Shown: positions 23,396 to 35,886, counted from the first letter of the stretch. The stretch: DNA of 64,000 nt from Anas platyrhynchos (GCF_047663525.1 NC_092589.1:104344001-104408000); one strand, 5' to 3'. Program-made: numbers and translations. Notes: generated by a model from the letters alone, not told the origin.

Positions 23396-25724
23396 ATAAT
23401 TTAATGTTGTATTCTACTTTTAGCAGTTTTCTTCTCCTTTTATGTCTAGGAAACAACGTGTGGAGATCTGGGCATCTCCTAGAGCAGCTGTGTTGCACAG
23501 AAGCTTGTGCCTCACAGCACTGTCACAGCAGAAATCAGTCACTAATCAACACAGGCACTGGACAATTTCTGAGCATCAGTCACGTCCTTTGAGTATTTTT
23601 CTTACAAAGAAAAATAAAAAGGCAGAGCACCACAAGAACAAACATAACCCGGTAGTTAAGAGGACAGCTAGGAGACACTGGATACAGAGTAGAGTCTTAG
23701 ACCTTAATCTTCTACCTCCCGTTTGAATGTCTGAGTCACTGGTTAGGATTATTCTGGGCTAAGCTCTATCCACCTCCCTTGTTGGAAAGGCTTCCTTTTG
23801 TGTAAACAACCAGATCTTAGTTGGAAAGTGAACCTCACTCATAATCTTCCACCTCTTCCACATGAAATTCCTCATTGTAAAAAGTAGTCTTTTTCTCCAT
23901 GATTCAAAGTATATTTATTTTTACAAACAAGAATAGCTTCTATTTGGGGAAGTGAGAGACTCATGAAAAAGTGCTTCAGGGGTCTCTTCAGCAAGCTACA
24001 TTTCTCACCCTACCTCTAACCACTGGGATGTGGTAAGGCTGGGTAAGTTCAGGGTAGGTGGAGCATCTTGACCAGAAACTCTCTGCAAATGTTGTCAGAG
24101 TTAATGCATCCCAGGGTTATGGCAATCTGACATTTGTCGATGAAAAACTGTTTAGTCAGAATTTTTTTCTGACAGTCCTTCCCCTTGACTCTGTTGTCCA
24201 ACTATTTCCCCTGATTATTCAGTGAGCAGCAGCCGGCTGGAGCACACGGAATGCTCTGTGCCTTATATCATACCCCAAAGGTCCAAAGCAATACACCAAA
24301 GAAATAACACTCTAGCTGTGTTTCTGAGCTTTAGCTTAGTTATAACACCATGGGTAATAAGAAAACTCAGCGTTCCAGTTACTAATAGAAATTTTACTAA
24401 CTTCTGAAAGGGGAGTTTTTAATCATTCACTTGCAATATTTTCCTTTTTAAAACAAATATTCAAGTTTCTAGGAATTTCTGACTACTGAGCTCATGAAAT
24501 GGAGCCCATTTTTGCTGTGTCTAGGGAAGGATAAAGAAAACATGATGCACAAACCAGGAAAACTGTAGAAAAAATATTGGCTGGAAAGTCTGTGTTCCTG
24601 AAGACAACCAAGGATAACATTTAACCAGAAACTGCTTTTGACATTCAGCTGTCAGTAGTTCCCCTAAGCACTGGAGCCTCTCAGTCTGCGAATAAAATTC
24701 TGATTCATAAAAATGCATACACTAAATAAGAGTATGAACCTACCAAATTTCTTCAGAAAATTCAATAGGAAATGACCCTTCAAAAACTGATTTCCAAAAC
24801 TCCAAAGCCTGTTTTTTATGCATGCAAATTGATAAATACACTCATGTATATATAATGCATGATTTTATAGGTTTCATTTCAATTTCAGTGTAAAATCTAC
24901 TTCTTATTAGGAGAGAAGGATTAGCATCTAAATGTTAGCCAGGTGGTTACAGAACTTGCCTGTATGAAACATGATAGGTTAAATCCCATTTACACTAATT
25001 ACATCCACAGCAATGCTTGCACATACAACCTCACATGTGTTTCAGCTTTGGAACTTAAAGCACATTAGCTCAAAGTTAACTTAGGACATCCATGTCTTTC
25101 TCTGAAATAAGCTGAAGAATTTTCCCTTGATTTTTTTCTTACCCATCAGCAGCTCACCAGAGGCTCAACATGTATTTTCCTGTTCACAAATTACGCCAAT
25201 TGAAATGCACAAGCTGTGAAATAGAAGAGATGAAAACAAAGACAACAAAACTCCTACCACTGGTCAATCTGCACATAAAATCACACATCAATATAATTTA
25301 TTATAAATTCCCTAACACCCCCACTTTGAATTTAACTGTTGTCAGTGAAACTGGATATATTGTCTTCTGAACAAATATCAGTTAACAGAAAATATTGCCT
25401 GTTTCTCTGGTAAAATAACTTCTGAGTTTTCTCATCAAAGGATTCTTCTGTCATTAGTGGGTCATTACCATACATACAGTACTCTGTACACTTTTTATAG
25501 CTAAAAATATATGTATATCTTTATACACAATACTGGCAAAGTTCTGGGATCCATTACTATTATTTTGTAGGATTCAAAAAAGAAGAGAAAAAGAAAAAAG
25601 GCATCTCCTTATCCTCCTATCACTAAGGCATAACTGGGGTTGATGAACTGAAGAGACAGAGCAAGAAAAAAAAAAAACAAGGTTACACCATTGTAAGTCA
25701 GACGGTTTCAGGGAGAACAACGAG
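23396..25724. other. Non-coding stretch
   Basis: There are only short frames without domains. No mobile element or RNA gene was recognised. A short A12 run lies near 25664-25675. Confidence 0.65.
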
Positions 25725-25753
25725 AAAAAAAAAAAAAAAAAAAAAAAAAAAAA
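25725..25753 (+). repeat. Poly(A), 29 bases
   Basis: This is an uninterrupted A29 run followed by CACACA. No AATAAA was seen within 50 bases upstream and no retrotransposon body precedes it, so it looks like a plain homopolymer rather than a transcript tail. Confidence 0.95.
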
Positions 25754-26240
25754 CACACATTGTCACACTTACTTTAAATAAATAAATAATAGAAAGCATA
25801 GAGGTTCTGAACCATATCCTGTCCAAGTAAGTGGAAAGATACTTAATGGCTACAGTGGCTAATATTTTTATCTGATTTAAGCTGAGATCATAAAGCATTT
25901 TAGTTCACATGTAAATTCTGTTAAACACAGTGAACCTTATGTTTTGCAAATGCCTGATGAATGTCTTTGAATAGGCTATGCTATGAATAAGATGGGTTTC
26001 AGGAAGACATTTAAATGGATAGCAATAACTTTTTCTTGCAGAACACTTTATTCATGTGAAAACCCTGAGCTGGAAGTTGCTGGAGGCTGGTATTGCATGA
26101 TATACAGGTGCCCTGCACCATCCATGAGCATCTCCTGCCAGTCTGCCAAAAACAGGACACCAAACTGTGGGGGTTTTGGCTAAAATGGCCTTTTTAGGCA
26201 AGATATTGGAAAATCAAACTGGTATCTTCACAAAACTCTT
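25754..26240. other. Non-coding stretch
   Basis: A short ATAAATAAATAAT run lies near 25778-25790. Nothing else was recognised. Confidence 0.6.
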
Positions 26241-26360
26241 CCTCTCCTCTCCTCTCCTCTCCTCTCCTCTCCTCTCCTCTCCTCTCCTCTCCTCTCCTCT
26301 CCTCTCCTCTCCTCTCCTCTCCTCTCCTCTCCTCTCCTCTCCTCTCCTCTCCTCTCCTCT
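26241..26360 (+). repeat. (CCTCT)24 pentamer microsatellite, uninterrupted
   Basis: Twenty-four identical CCTCT units fill exactly 120 bases with no interruption. One strand is pure pyrimidine and the other pure purine, and each unit has mirror symmetry, a composition able to form triplex (H-DNA). Plus-strand frames stay open through it, reading a repeating Ser-Ser-Pro-Leu-Leu, but this is a by-product of the repeat and not evidence of a protein. Confidence 0.98.
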
Positions 26361-29300
26361 CTTACACAGTCACTGTTCCACACATTTTCTTTCTAAAAAT
26401 TTTTCATTTTAAATAACTGTCAAATTAAAATCAGCCTCACAGGACCAGCCATACCTGACTGCAACAAGCAAGTGGCTTAAACTTATTTCTTTTATTAACA
26501 GAGTCGTGTAGTGCTCTTCCTGCCTAACATTTTACCAGAGCATCTTTCAGAAGCATTAGCAGAAGATTACACAGTCCTCCTTGATTATCTCAGACCTTAA
26601 ATTTATTATGCCCCTATCGCACACAGCTATTATAGTCAACTGCAGGTTTGTAATTGCTCTCAGTGGGAGAAGGTTCAAGCCCTTTATTTCTTCCTCAGAA
26701 GGATATTGGGCCTGATCCAATTCAGGCCAGGCTCATACTGTTTTGTTCTCTAAAAATCTATTTCCTTATTTTTACATTAATTCAAACTAAAAGATAGCCA
26801 TCTTTATCTCTGGCCCTTGACCTTAGAGATAACCCTTCTATATTCCAGAAAATAAATGTGTAGCAGAACATAATATTAATTAAAAGGCAGTATACCTTTG
26901 ATTTAAGCGTCAAATAAAAATATGACAATATCACAGAAGGAAAAAAATCCTAAATATGGTTCATCATATAGACGGTGGGTAAAATTAAAGTGCAGCTGTA
27001 AGCCAGTACCAACAACACATGCATACTCTACTCTGACGCAGATGCCATCGTTCAGCTGGGTCATTGCTTGAATTCAGGGGTCAGATCCTTGCCCACACGC
27101 AAGCAGCTTAATTTACCTTCACATCCCTGTTAAATCCTGCCAACCTACTCAGAAAGGGAAGAGCCACTGTCTCAAGGGAACCTTTCTGTGGGGGTCCTTG
27201 ACTTGATGGTGGTATGAAAAATATGAAATGTTCACCTCTACGCACACATATACATCACCTGCAGTTGTATTCTGGTCAGTTTGCATCTGGGTGTTTTCTT
27301 AAAGGAAGATGCATTTGTCTTACCAGTTAATTGTTCTCTGTGAAAACAAACTTTGATGTTTATTTTTTCCAAGATACCTAAAAAATACCATTTCTTATTA
27401 ATCAGCGGGCATAAAAAAAAAATGTAGCTCAAAGATTTTGTGGGAGGAGGCCAAAATAACAGTGGTTGGGGAGGGGGACAGAAATCATTCAGTTGCTGCC
27501 ACTCTTATTTAGGCTTGATGGGGTTTCCAGGAACACAGGGTTTAACAGTAGGTCAGCAGTGCAAATGGCCAGTGTGTAGGCTTGGCTTTCACACATCACA
27601 AGTCTACAAAAGCTACCTCTCCAAAAAGATGCCTTCATTACTCATGGCCCTCCCCTGGGAATCCTACACAATAATTGCTTCCAAAGAGGGAAATCAACAG
27701 AGTTCTTCATCGGACAGAGAGACACTATAATAAGGTTTAGGAAGTGATTATCATAGAGAGATGCCTGATTTAGGAATTAATGTGTGACAAGTCCCCTAGC
27801 ACTTGATTTTGTTCATAATCTGCACTGCAAGGGCTGCTACTCTTCCCATTCCCTCAGTATTGAGTTTAAACAAGAAGAGGAATAAAACCAGCTTACAGTA
27901 TTTGCCAGCTACAGAAGCTGTATTTGTCTTCTCTTTAAATGCTACGAATTTCTCCTCTACTACATTCTCAGATTAAAAAAAAAAAAAACAGTTGAGGGTA
28001 CAAAACCTAGATTTATTACCCATTGTATGCGGAGAAATCTTTCAAAGCTCAGGACTTTGGGATATGGAATTTCCATTTTATAATATCAAAAGGTTTAGAC
28101 AGTAACAAAATTTTGATGTACCTATTTTTATCAAACAACTGACCAAGCTAAGCTGTAATAATGAATATTTGGATGCTTAATTTATGTTAGTGAACTAAAA
28201 TGCCTAATAGTTAAAAATTAATTACATGATAAATAACACTACTTAGTAAAGTTAATATTCTTTGGATGGGTATAATAACTGCATTTTCAGAACCTAAAAT
28301 GTTTTGATTTCATTGATGTGTCATTCTAGCACTAAATTTCCTGTCTCAGATACTTGTTCTAGGGTTAATTTCAATATATGTGTTACCAGAAATTACCATC
28401 AATTTTAACTAAATTTTAACATTTTTTCTACTTCAGAGTACAAATCCATACTGTTTCCTCCCAGCATCTCCAGTCTGCTCCATCACAAATTACTCCTAAG
28501 ACCCCAAATATTGGTGTAAACATTTATAACATAAGTGCTACCATACTTTGTTTTGTGTTATGTGTATTTAGACAAACCCAAGTTTTGATATTGAAGGATT
28601 TCTACTTTAGAGAAGCTCTGAAACCTTAACAATTGATATGCTGGACTGCCAGAGAGACTCTGGGAAGGCAATAACTGAGCAGTGATGCTGTAGCATGACA
28701 GAAAGATCCAAACTGAGGATGTTTGTAAAAGACTTTCAATGAGCCAAAGAGATTTTATGCGAATCCATTCAGTATAGCATTATTATGGCAAAACTATTAG
28801 GGCAGCTCAGTTTACACAGCACAATCATATTCCCGGTGTATGAAAAAAAAAAAAAAAAAGTGTGAAAGTAGAAGACTACTTAGGTTACAAATACAAAAGC
28901 TATAATGCTCAGCAATTTAGGGAACTTTCGCTGTTTCCTATAACAACCTTATCACATTTTCTAAGATCTGTCATAATAAGGAAACACTTACAGCATTGAT
29001 GTACTTAAAACTTTGCTACTGAGAGCAGTCCATTTTACAAATTGCCAATTAGTCATGTTCAAGTAGTTACCACTACAAATTTGCTGGAATAAATGAATAA
29101 AATAACAACAGCTTTGATTTTCTCGTTTTTTAATCTTCTGCAACTTGATCCTTGGGAAATTGAGATTTTGAAAGTGCTCAACATGCTGATTTAAAATATG
29201 GAACCTGGAATTTGCCCAAAATGATGATATCCTCATAAAAAGGCAGGCTGGTCAAATTTGTTAGTATGAAGCATAGACATCCAGGCTTTAAAGACCCATG

Positions 29301-29800
29301 TGCTGAGAGAGTCTCACATTGACATGGCTTTAAAGGTCACATACATACTCTGCCTCAATTGAACCCCAAGGGATGCTGTGGCTAAGCACACAAGATGTTC
29401 AGATACTACAATTAGGTTTAAATGGGCATATGGCAGAAGAAATCTGTTCCCATAGGAGGAGGAAAAGGAGAAGTAATATCACAAGCAAAATTAAGAAAAA
29501 TCAGGATGACAGCATATTACTAAACTAATAGAAGGGGTGATACAAAAGGGAGGAGGTTGAGTTGCAGGGAGACACTTGAAATTAAGAAGCCAATTGTGGG
29601 AGCATGGCAATGCATTCAGTGCTCGTGTTGACCTTCAGCCAGAGGAAAATGTCATTCCTTTTCATTCATTTGGATTTGGATATTTTTCACATTTATCTAG
29701 TGTTTTAGGTACAAGGCAACTAATCTCAAAAACAAGCTTGGTTTGAAAGCTTAATAAATGTGGGAGTTCACACAAGACAAAGAAGTAAATGAGTAAGAAA
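26361..29800. other. Non-coding stretch
   Basis: This stretch is AT-rich, most strongly at 28.0-28.4 kb. It contains A runs at 27975-27988 and 28843-28859. A small palindrome is annotated at 26709-26728. No gene or mobile element was recognised. Confidence 0.6.
26709..26728. repeat. Small palindrome, possible ancient repeat edge
   Basis: GGCCTGA-TCCAAT-TCAGGCC is a perfect 7-bp inverted repeat. GGGCCTGATCCAA is also a common edge of amniote palindromic repeats as I recall them. Nothing else of the repeat can be followed. Confidence 0.35.
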
Positions 29801-32404
29801 CATTTTTTTTCCCCTCCTGTTCAAAGACAAGCTGTCCTCATACACTAGTCTCCAGATCTCAGAATCTCTCAGATAACACTGTCTATATCTGCCAGGCCTC
29901 CTTCACAGAGCAGAAGCTAATTTGGCTAACAAGTTTGGACCCAAATCTAAGATACTTCTTGAGTAGTCCTTTCCTTGAGCTAATAAGATACAAATCAGCC
30001 TCAGAAAGAATGAAAATCTTGTGCAACAGTTTTACTTCTGCCATGTCTGAGCTCAGCTCTAAAAGTGTAGTTTCAAATGCAGAAAGGGTCATTTGTCTTC
30101 CAAAATGCATTCTGGGGTAGCACTTAGCCCTGCAGTGTCAATAAAAGGGTAAGCAACAGGGTTGTGGCATCCTCTTCACTATCTGCAAAGGAGCATGACA
30201 CATCTCACTCATTTTTCCATTCAAAAAAAAAATTTATATGAACACAAGAAATTCTTCACATATCTACTATCCTGTTTATTTAAAAAAAAATCCAGAAAAC
30301 ATTAAACATTCACAAGCCCTCCCATTTAAAAATTCCTCAGGTCTACAAAGTGCACCTACCTGGAACAATGTCATTTTGGGAAGGATTTTTCCGTATGGAC
30401 AAAAGATAAATGATGCAAGAATCCTCTCCTGACACCTCCCCTATTGTATCCATAAGACAGGAAATATCTGGTAGCTCTCACCAGGCTGGGAGCCATTAGA
30501 GCTGAATATGGGGTAAGAGAAGGAGAGTCTGAAAGAGGCTACTAAGGGAGAGGGGCAAAAATCTCAGAATCCTCATGGAATTGCCCCTCAGTTTAAGCTC
30601 TGAGTCTCGTGTACAAAGCACAGTGCAGACTGTAAGCATCCTTGCTGTGACTTGGAAGGACTGCATGGAGTACATCCCAACTTTCACAATTTTGTGGTCC
30701 ATTTGTTTGCTTTGTTTTCCTTAACAGCACATTCTAACAAGATTATTTTAATTAGAGTCGTATCTATATACAACTTTGACTGCATCTTAATGAAGGGCTT
30801 TTTTTTTTTTTTTTAGTCTGGTATTTTTAATTTATAGCTAAAATATCTAATTACCAAAGAAAATATAATGAAATCCACTAAACGTGAAACAACAAACAGC
30901 AATTCCAATTAGCAGGGGGACTGATAAAAGAATTTACATTTCCAAAGCTAGAGCCAGATACTTTTTCTTATTATGTTACCTGCTATTCATTTCATGCTAT
31001 CAAAGCTCCTTTGCACAACAGAGAAGCATTTACAAATTCCACCCGTGATTCTTCCCCCAGATAACAGCACAGAGGGGGAAGAAGGAGTGGGCAGCAAAGA
31101 AAGAAGAAACCAGGGAAGTTTCAGCAAGAGCTTGTGGGGAAGAAACTTGGAGCTTTTTTGCCCCTTTCCTATGTGCAGCTTTTATCTGCAGAAGCACACA
31201 CAAATCCATCAGACACTTCTGTAAATGTTGCCTGTAGAGCAAGTAGAGCATTGTGACACTAGCTTCAGCTCCTAAGACTCCCATAAAACACTTTGCCTGC
31301 ACATAGGCAAAATTATGCCAGGAGACATCTGGCTACTGCTGCTTTCATTGATTTTGCTCCCAGGAAGACTCATCATGTACCTCAATGTCACTCTGTATCA
31401 CTCTGCTGAGGAGCTGCACCCCAGCTTTTGTGTACAAGCTTTTAATTACCGAGCGTGGCTCCCACGAGCGCGGGGACTGATTCACACAATAACCAGCACT
31501 GTCACCTTCCCTGTATTCAGCCAGACGCTGGAAATGATTAGCCCGATGTGATTTCTTACAAGACTGAATTGCAGGCTAGACACTGAAGAAAAACACCTCT
31601 TTTCAACATAGAAATGGGAATTTAGCAGACGTTAGATGGTACAACTACAGTTGTAATGACATTATTCTGGTGCTTATCACATAAAACTCCAGATTCAAAA
31701 CTCAGCTCTACGGCATGTTTTAGCTTTGTCAGTCAAAATATTCAGCTGACATAAAAATCAGACAGAGTGAGGCAGGGATTTTTTCATGTTTCGACTTTCC
31801 ATCCTGAGGAGCCTGAGGACAAATAACTACCCATTTCTAGCCTTGTATGAGAAACCCAAACCATTCCATTTAAAGGAAAAAAATAAAGTTGTGGAGGGCT
31901 GTTCATTTTCATTGTGCTGCTTTGATGGGAAATTCTCTTTCTGTTCACTGCCTCCTCTCCTTCCTCCATCTGGCTCAGGAGGCATCAGTGACAGCCAGGA
32001 GAGCACACCTACAGGGTGTAGGTGGCACATGAGCCAAACTCAGCCCCCTTTCCAGGCCTGCTAAGAGCATTCCTTGAAAGTATTGCATCTGGCCAGGGTG
32101 TAGCCTTGTGCCCAGTGCCTTCCTAACTCCAGCACACAACAGGAATGGCTGCAGGGAGAACTGGTTTCTGATCCAGAAACCCAGAGTAGCGATGTTTCCT
32201 GCCCACACATCCTTGTTCCAATCCTGGGAACTCTCCTGACAAATATTGTGAAGGTCAGCTATGGCTATCAATAACAATATGCACCACCAGCTCTGATGAC
32301 ACTGCCAAATAAAAACATGGAGCTGATTTTATCCTTCTCCTCAGTCCTCTTTGAATCTGAATTTTGATCTGTTTCATCTTTTCTTATCTTGTTCCCTTTG
32401 TATT
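29801..32404. other. Non-coding stretch
   Basis: A T16 run lies at 30799-30814. A small cluster of CpGs occurs at about 31448-31480. Overlapping short frames near 31786-32277 have no domain. No mobile element was recognised. Confidence 0.6.
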
Positions 32405-32580
32405 TTCTGCTTCCTGTCCCAAAATGTTGGGTAATACTGCTGTGCGCTGGTAGAAAGGCACTCTGCTCCCCAGAGCTGCTGGCAATTCAGCGGTGTGGGA
32501 ACTGATTCATGTAGCCACATGTAATTTGTATAGCACTTTGGGACCCTTCTGGAAGAAAGACACTATAGAACAGCAAGACC
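32405..32580 (+). repeat. Ancient SINE-like repeat remnant
   Basis: The string ends in ATAGCACTTTGGGACCCTTC and GGAAGAAAGACACTATAGAA. This resembles the widespread ancient tail AAGCRCTTTGGGATCCTT followed by GGATGAAAGGCGCTATATAA. The upstream part, with CCCCAGAGCTGCTGGCAATT and CAGCGGTGTGGGAACTGATT, fits the body of the same recalled repeat. The exact family name is not certain. Confidence 0.5.
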
Positions 32581-33212
32581 ATTTGCATTACAAAGGTTCT
32601 GGTGGCTGTTTCTTGGATTAGACACTTTAGATTTGTATTATGTTTCTATGTCAGAAGAAATGGGAGCTGAAATGAAGTATAAAAGTCTTTTCCCCAAAGT
32701 CAGATATGCATTCCATATATTAAGTACTGTATATTCATTAGCTTTCTGATTTTTCCTTTCTACTTTCCAAAAAACACCTATTTTCCATATTCTGTTTCAT
32801 TGCTTAAAACAAAGCTTTAGAACATTCAGATTAAGGTATTGCATTTTGAGTTTAACATCAACATTGCTCTTTCACAGCAGAAACCCAGCCTCAGAGGCAA
32901 TTCCAAGAATTCAGCTTCCCAGATCATTAGATGAAATAACACAGTTGCACTCTCTGATGGGAGTGTCCCTGTCTTGCAGGGGAAAGCGTTCATCAGTGCC
33001 TTCTACAAGTCAGTGTCCAGAAAGGGCCAGTAAGGTTGTTCTCAGGAAAGATGCCAGATTGTCTTTTCCTGGGGAAAAGGTACCTGGAGAAAAAGGGGGC
33101 AGAGGTACATGTGAAGAGTCCTAGGTTTTAAATAAAGAAAACGACACATTTTCATATATGAAAATAAAGAGTTAATATGAAGTCAAGCATAAGAGAAACT
33201 GTTCCTGAATCC
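32581..33212. other. Non-coding stretch
   Basis: An open frame at 32846-33124 is preceded by an acceptor-like pyrimidine tract ending in CACAGCAG, but its translation has no recognisable domain. I do not call an exon. Confidence 0.5.
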
Positions 33213-33300
33213 TCTGGCCCAGATGTATAACTGATATAAATAAGATTAGCTTCACTGACTTCAAACCACAATTTACGCCAGATAAAGTTCTGGCTGACTT
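33213..33300. repeat. Ancient palindromic repeat, near full length
   Basis: Outer blocks are CTCTGGCCCAGAT on the left and AGATAAAGTTCTGGCTGAC on the right. Inner blocks are TGATATAAATAAGATTAGCT, then TCACTGACTTCAA, then ACAATTTACGCC. The arms are roughly reverse complements of each other. The order matches a repeat recalled from amniote genomes (GGCCCAGATCCTCAGCTGGT, TAAATCRGCATAGCT, CCATTGACTTCAATGG and the mirror). It looks like an old non-autonomous element; its class was not determined. Confidence 0.55.
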
Positions 33301-34466
33301 ATTTTTCCCCCCTTAATTCATTAAAACAATTACATGACAGTATCTATAGCCCTACCTTCAGCAACAGGTGAGCAGACAGCATTCTCTAACAATGACAAGA
33401 ATCCATCCTTTCCTAAATAGCTTTTAGTTTTAAAATGCCCCATTGAGTGTTTTCTTACCCACGCCATAGGACAAACTTCTTCCAACAGGGATATTCCAGA
33501 CTGCTGGAATTACTCCAAACACATTCAACCGCAAATGACAGTGCAATCATTCAGTATCCCTCTGACCAAACTTATATATACATACCATACACTCCTCTGC
33601 CAGCACAACGCTAACTGTCACATTTTCATGTCATTCCATATAAACAGACCCTTTTCCTTTTTTAACTGATTTTTCATAGTGAAGAAGTTGTTTAAATTGA
33701 TTCTTTTGAGTGGGGGACACAGTCAGAGATTGCATTTTACTTATACAATGAGAGCATCCTATTTTAAGATATTTCAAAGAAGTCCTGTGGTTTATCTACT
33801 CACAACATGATGTCTGACTCGATCTGCCTCCTTACTGCATGACGGTCTAATTGTTCTGCACTTTCTCCCACTTGGAGAGGGACCAAAAGTCCACTGACTT
33901 TACCACAGCTCCAGCTTTGGGTCAGGACCTCATTTCATAAGAAATGGTCTGTCTGCAGCAGGATTTACTGCTGGTGGAAACTGCTATTCAGTGTGGCTAT
34001 GGATGTCACAATCTGGTCCTGAGTATTTTTAAATGCATTCTTCCCATAACTTTTCATGCGTGTTCAGAAAAGTTTGAGTAAAACCTTCAGAAAAGATGAT
34101 GCTACAGCAAGCTACTGCAAAGAATACCACAGTAGAGAGTGTGTCAGTGTTATCAAATAAAACAAGACATACATCTGTTATTTAAGTTATTACAAAGCAT
34201 TTGGTGTCATACTCAATAAATAATACTCCAGGAAGTTTAAATGTTACCCTGATGGACAGTTAGCAAAGAATAATTTTAAAATGAATAGCATATGTGGAGA
34301 GTATCTGATGGTTTTCCACTCTGAAAACTGAAAGAGAGCTATTTGTGCCAGAAATTGACACTCTTCCAGTCATCACCGTGCTAGGGTAGCTGTGCTCCAA
34401 TACAGTATACAGTGTGCATAAAATATTCTCGCAGTTAAATGTGGGCCAGAAGTGTAGGAGAGAAAG
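33301..34466. other. Non-coding stretch
   Basis: A possible palindromic-repeat scrap lies at 33888-33940 (GTCCACTGACTTTACC and CTTTGGGTCAGGACCT). Otherwise nothing was recognised. Confidence 0.5.
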
Positions 34467-34502
34467 AAAAAAAAAAAAAAAAAAGAAAGAAAAAAAAAAA
34501 AA
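34467..34502 (+). repeat. A-rich run, A18 and A13 with a GAAAG interruption
   Basis: Two pure A runs are separated by GAAAG. No retrotransposon body precedes them. Confidence 0.9.
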
Positions 34503-35106
34503 CAGCAATGTAGTTAGGAATTCCAGGCTGCTGGTTATTAAAGTGCCCTTCGTTCACCTGCTACATCCAAATCACAGCGCGGTGATTGGCGTTTGCTCTT
34601 GTAAGCGGGCATTGTGTAAGCAGTGGGCAGCTGGAACCCTCCGAGAATCTTCACTTGTCAGAGATGAATCAATCATCTCAAAAGATGTCAGCATCTGCCC
34701 AAACCATTTTATATTAGAATAAATGGCAGATGGTGGTGTTTTTATATTTAATCAGTTCCACCAAATGCAGTTTCATCTCTTATAAAACTAAACCATCTGC
34801 AGTGTGTAGGTGTACAAATCTAGCTAAATGCCCACTGCAGAGCCTTTCCTCTTAAAGGTAAACTGTACATGTTTAACATTCGTGGATGCTAAGTTCAATA
34901 AATTTCAAAAGCTTTAACAAACTGCTCTGTTTTTATAAATACTTTTTTTATATTTTTATATTTTAAATATTTAGTATCAGTGGTCTGTGCCTACCTCTCA
35001 CTTCTGAATCTTATGTAAACTGCTCATACTTGACAGTATTAAAATACTTTCTATGAAAGATCATTCCTCCCTTCTTTCTATAAAAGTGTAAAACTCGGGT
35101 CCAGCC
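34503..35106. other. Non-coding stretch with a small CpG-richer patch
   Basis: At about 34540-34640 there are several CpGs and an inverted CCAAT box (GATTGGC) in otherwise CpG-poor DNA. The following 300 bases are AT-rich. A regulatory role is possible but rests on composition only. Confidence 0.35.
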
Positions 35107-35180
35107 TTGTAAAACACTGCACAGGAAGAAACTCAGTGACTTGTCCAGTACAGAAGACCCCAGCTGTGGTATAACTCAGA
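35107..35180 (-). repeat. MIR-like remnant
   Basis: CACAGGAAGAAACTCAGTGA and CTTGTCCAGTACAGAAGACC follow the order ACAGATGRGGAAACTGAG-AAGTGACTTGYCCAAGGTCACACAG. That is the reverse strand of a MIR SINE. Short and diverged. Confidence 0.4.
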
Positions 35181-35223
35181 AAAGAAAAGATCATCCTTGC
35201 AGGATCAGATCTGAAAGTCTTGA

Positions 35224-35862
35224 TCTTAGTACGGTTTTATCTTAATTTTAGCAAGGCTTTCAACACTGTCTTCTAGAGCAGCCTCATAGACAAACTAAAG
35301 AAGTACAGACTGGATAAATGGACAGTGAGGTGGACTGAAAACTGGCTGAACTTTTGGGCTCAAAGGATTGTAATTAGTAGCACCAAGTCCAGATGGAGAC
35401 CAGTTGCCATTACCACAGAGACTGATACTGGGGCCAGTGCTGCTTAACTTTTTCATCAGGGACCTGGAACACGGGACAGAGCTCACCCTCAGCAAGTCTG
35501 CAGATGATACACAATTGGGAGGAGTAGTTGGTACACCAGGTGCTTGTGACATAGAGATGATCCAGAGGGGACCTCAACAGGCTGAAGAAACAGCCACAAA
35601 CTGAAATACAAGAAATTCCATTCAAACATAATTTATATATATATATATATTATTTTTTTTTTTACTGTGCATGTGGTTGACCACTAGAATAGGTTGCCAG
35701 AAATGTTGTGGAACCTCCATCCCTGGAGATATCCAAAGCTGGACTACATGCAGTCACAGGCAGCCAGCTCTGCTGCTGACCCTGCTCTGCACAGGGAGAT
35801 CAGAGTAGGCAATCTCCAGGGGGCCCTTCCAACCTATTTAATTCATTCTGTTATCCTGTGGA
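35224..35862 (+). mobile_element. CR1 LINE, 5'-truncated and internally deleted
   Basis: The first part (about 35224-35590) encodes pieces of CR1 reverse transcriptase: AAGGCTTTCAACACTGTCTT (the KAFNTV region) and, at 35404-35604, [19 protein letters not shown] followed by SADDTQLGG. The last corresponds to the catalytic FADD motif, with Ser in place of Phe. An internal deletion then joins this to the C-terminal region at about 35592. The 3' part runs through WNRLP-like sequence (AATAGGTTGCCAGAAATGTT) and CCTGGAGATATCCAAAG to the GGGCCCTTCCAACC terminus. A TA microsatellite (35634-35651) and a T11 run lie inside the 3' part. The terminal ATTCTRTG repeats are eroded. The copy cannot be functional. 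Confidence 0.85.
35634..35651 (+). repeat. (TA)n microsatellite inside CR1
   Basis: Nine TA units, followed at 35653 by T11. The expansion lies inside the C-terminal coding region of the CR1 copy, where CR1 normally reads ACATRAGRAARAACTTT. Confidence 0.9.
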
Positions 35863-35886
35863 AATTAAGTGTTCTTTAACTTTCCC

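Noticed and set aside
26167..26412. Open frame of repeating Ser-Ser-Pro-Leu-Leu
   Set aside because: It is created by the CCTCT microsatellite; any pentamer array without a stop stays open.
28988..29236. 82-codon minus-strand frame considered as a partner exon of the 47.2-kb candidate
   Set aside because: No convincing acceptor and donor pair bounds it, and its Ile/Lys/Asn-rich translation is typical of AT-rich non-coding sequence.
32846..33124. Frame preceded by a good acceptor-like site (CTCTTTCACAGCAG)
   Set aside because: The donor candidate (AAAAG|GTACCT) is ordinary, the translation has no recognisable domain, and no second exon could be paired with it.
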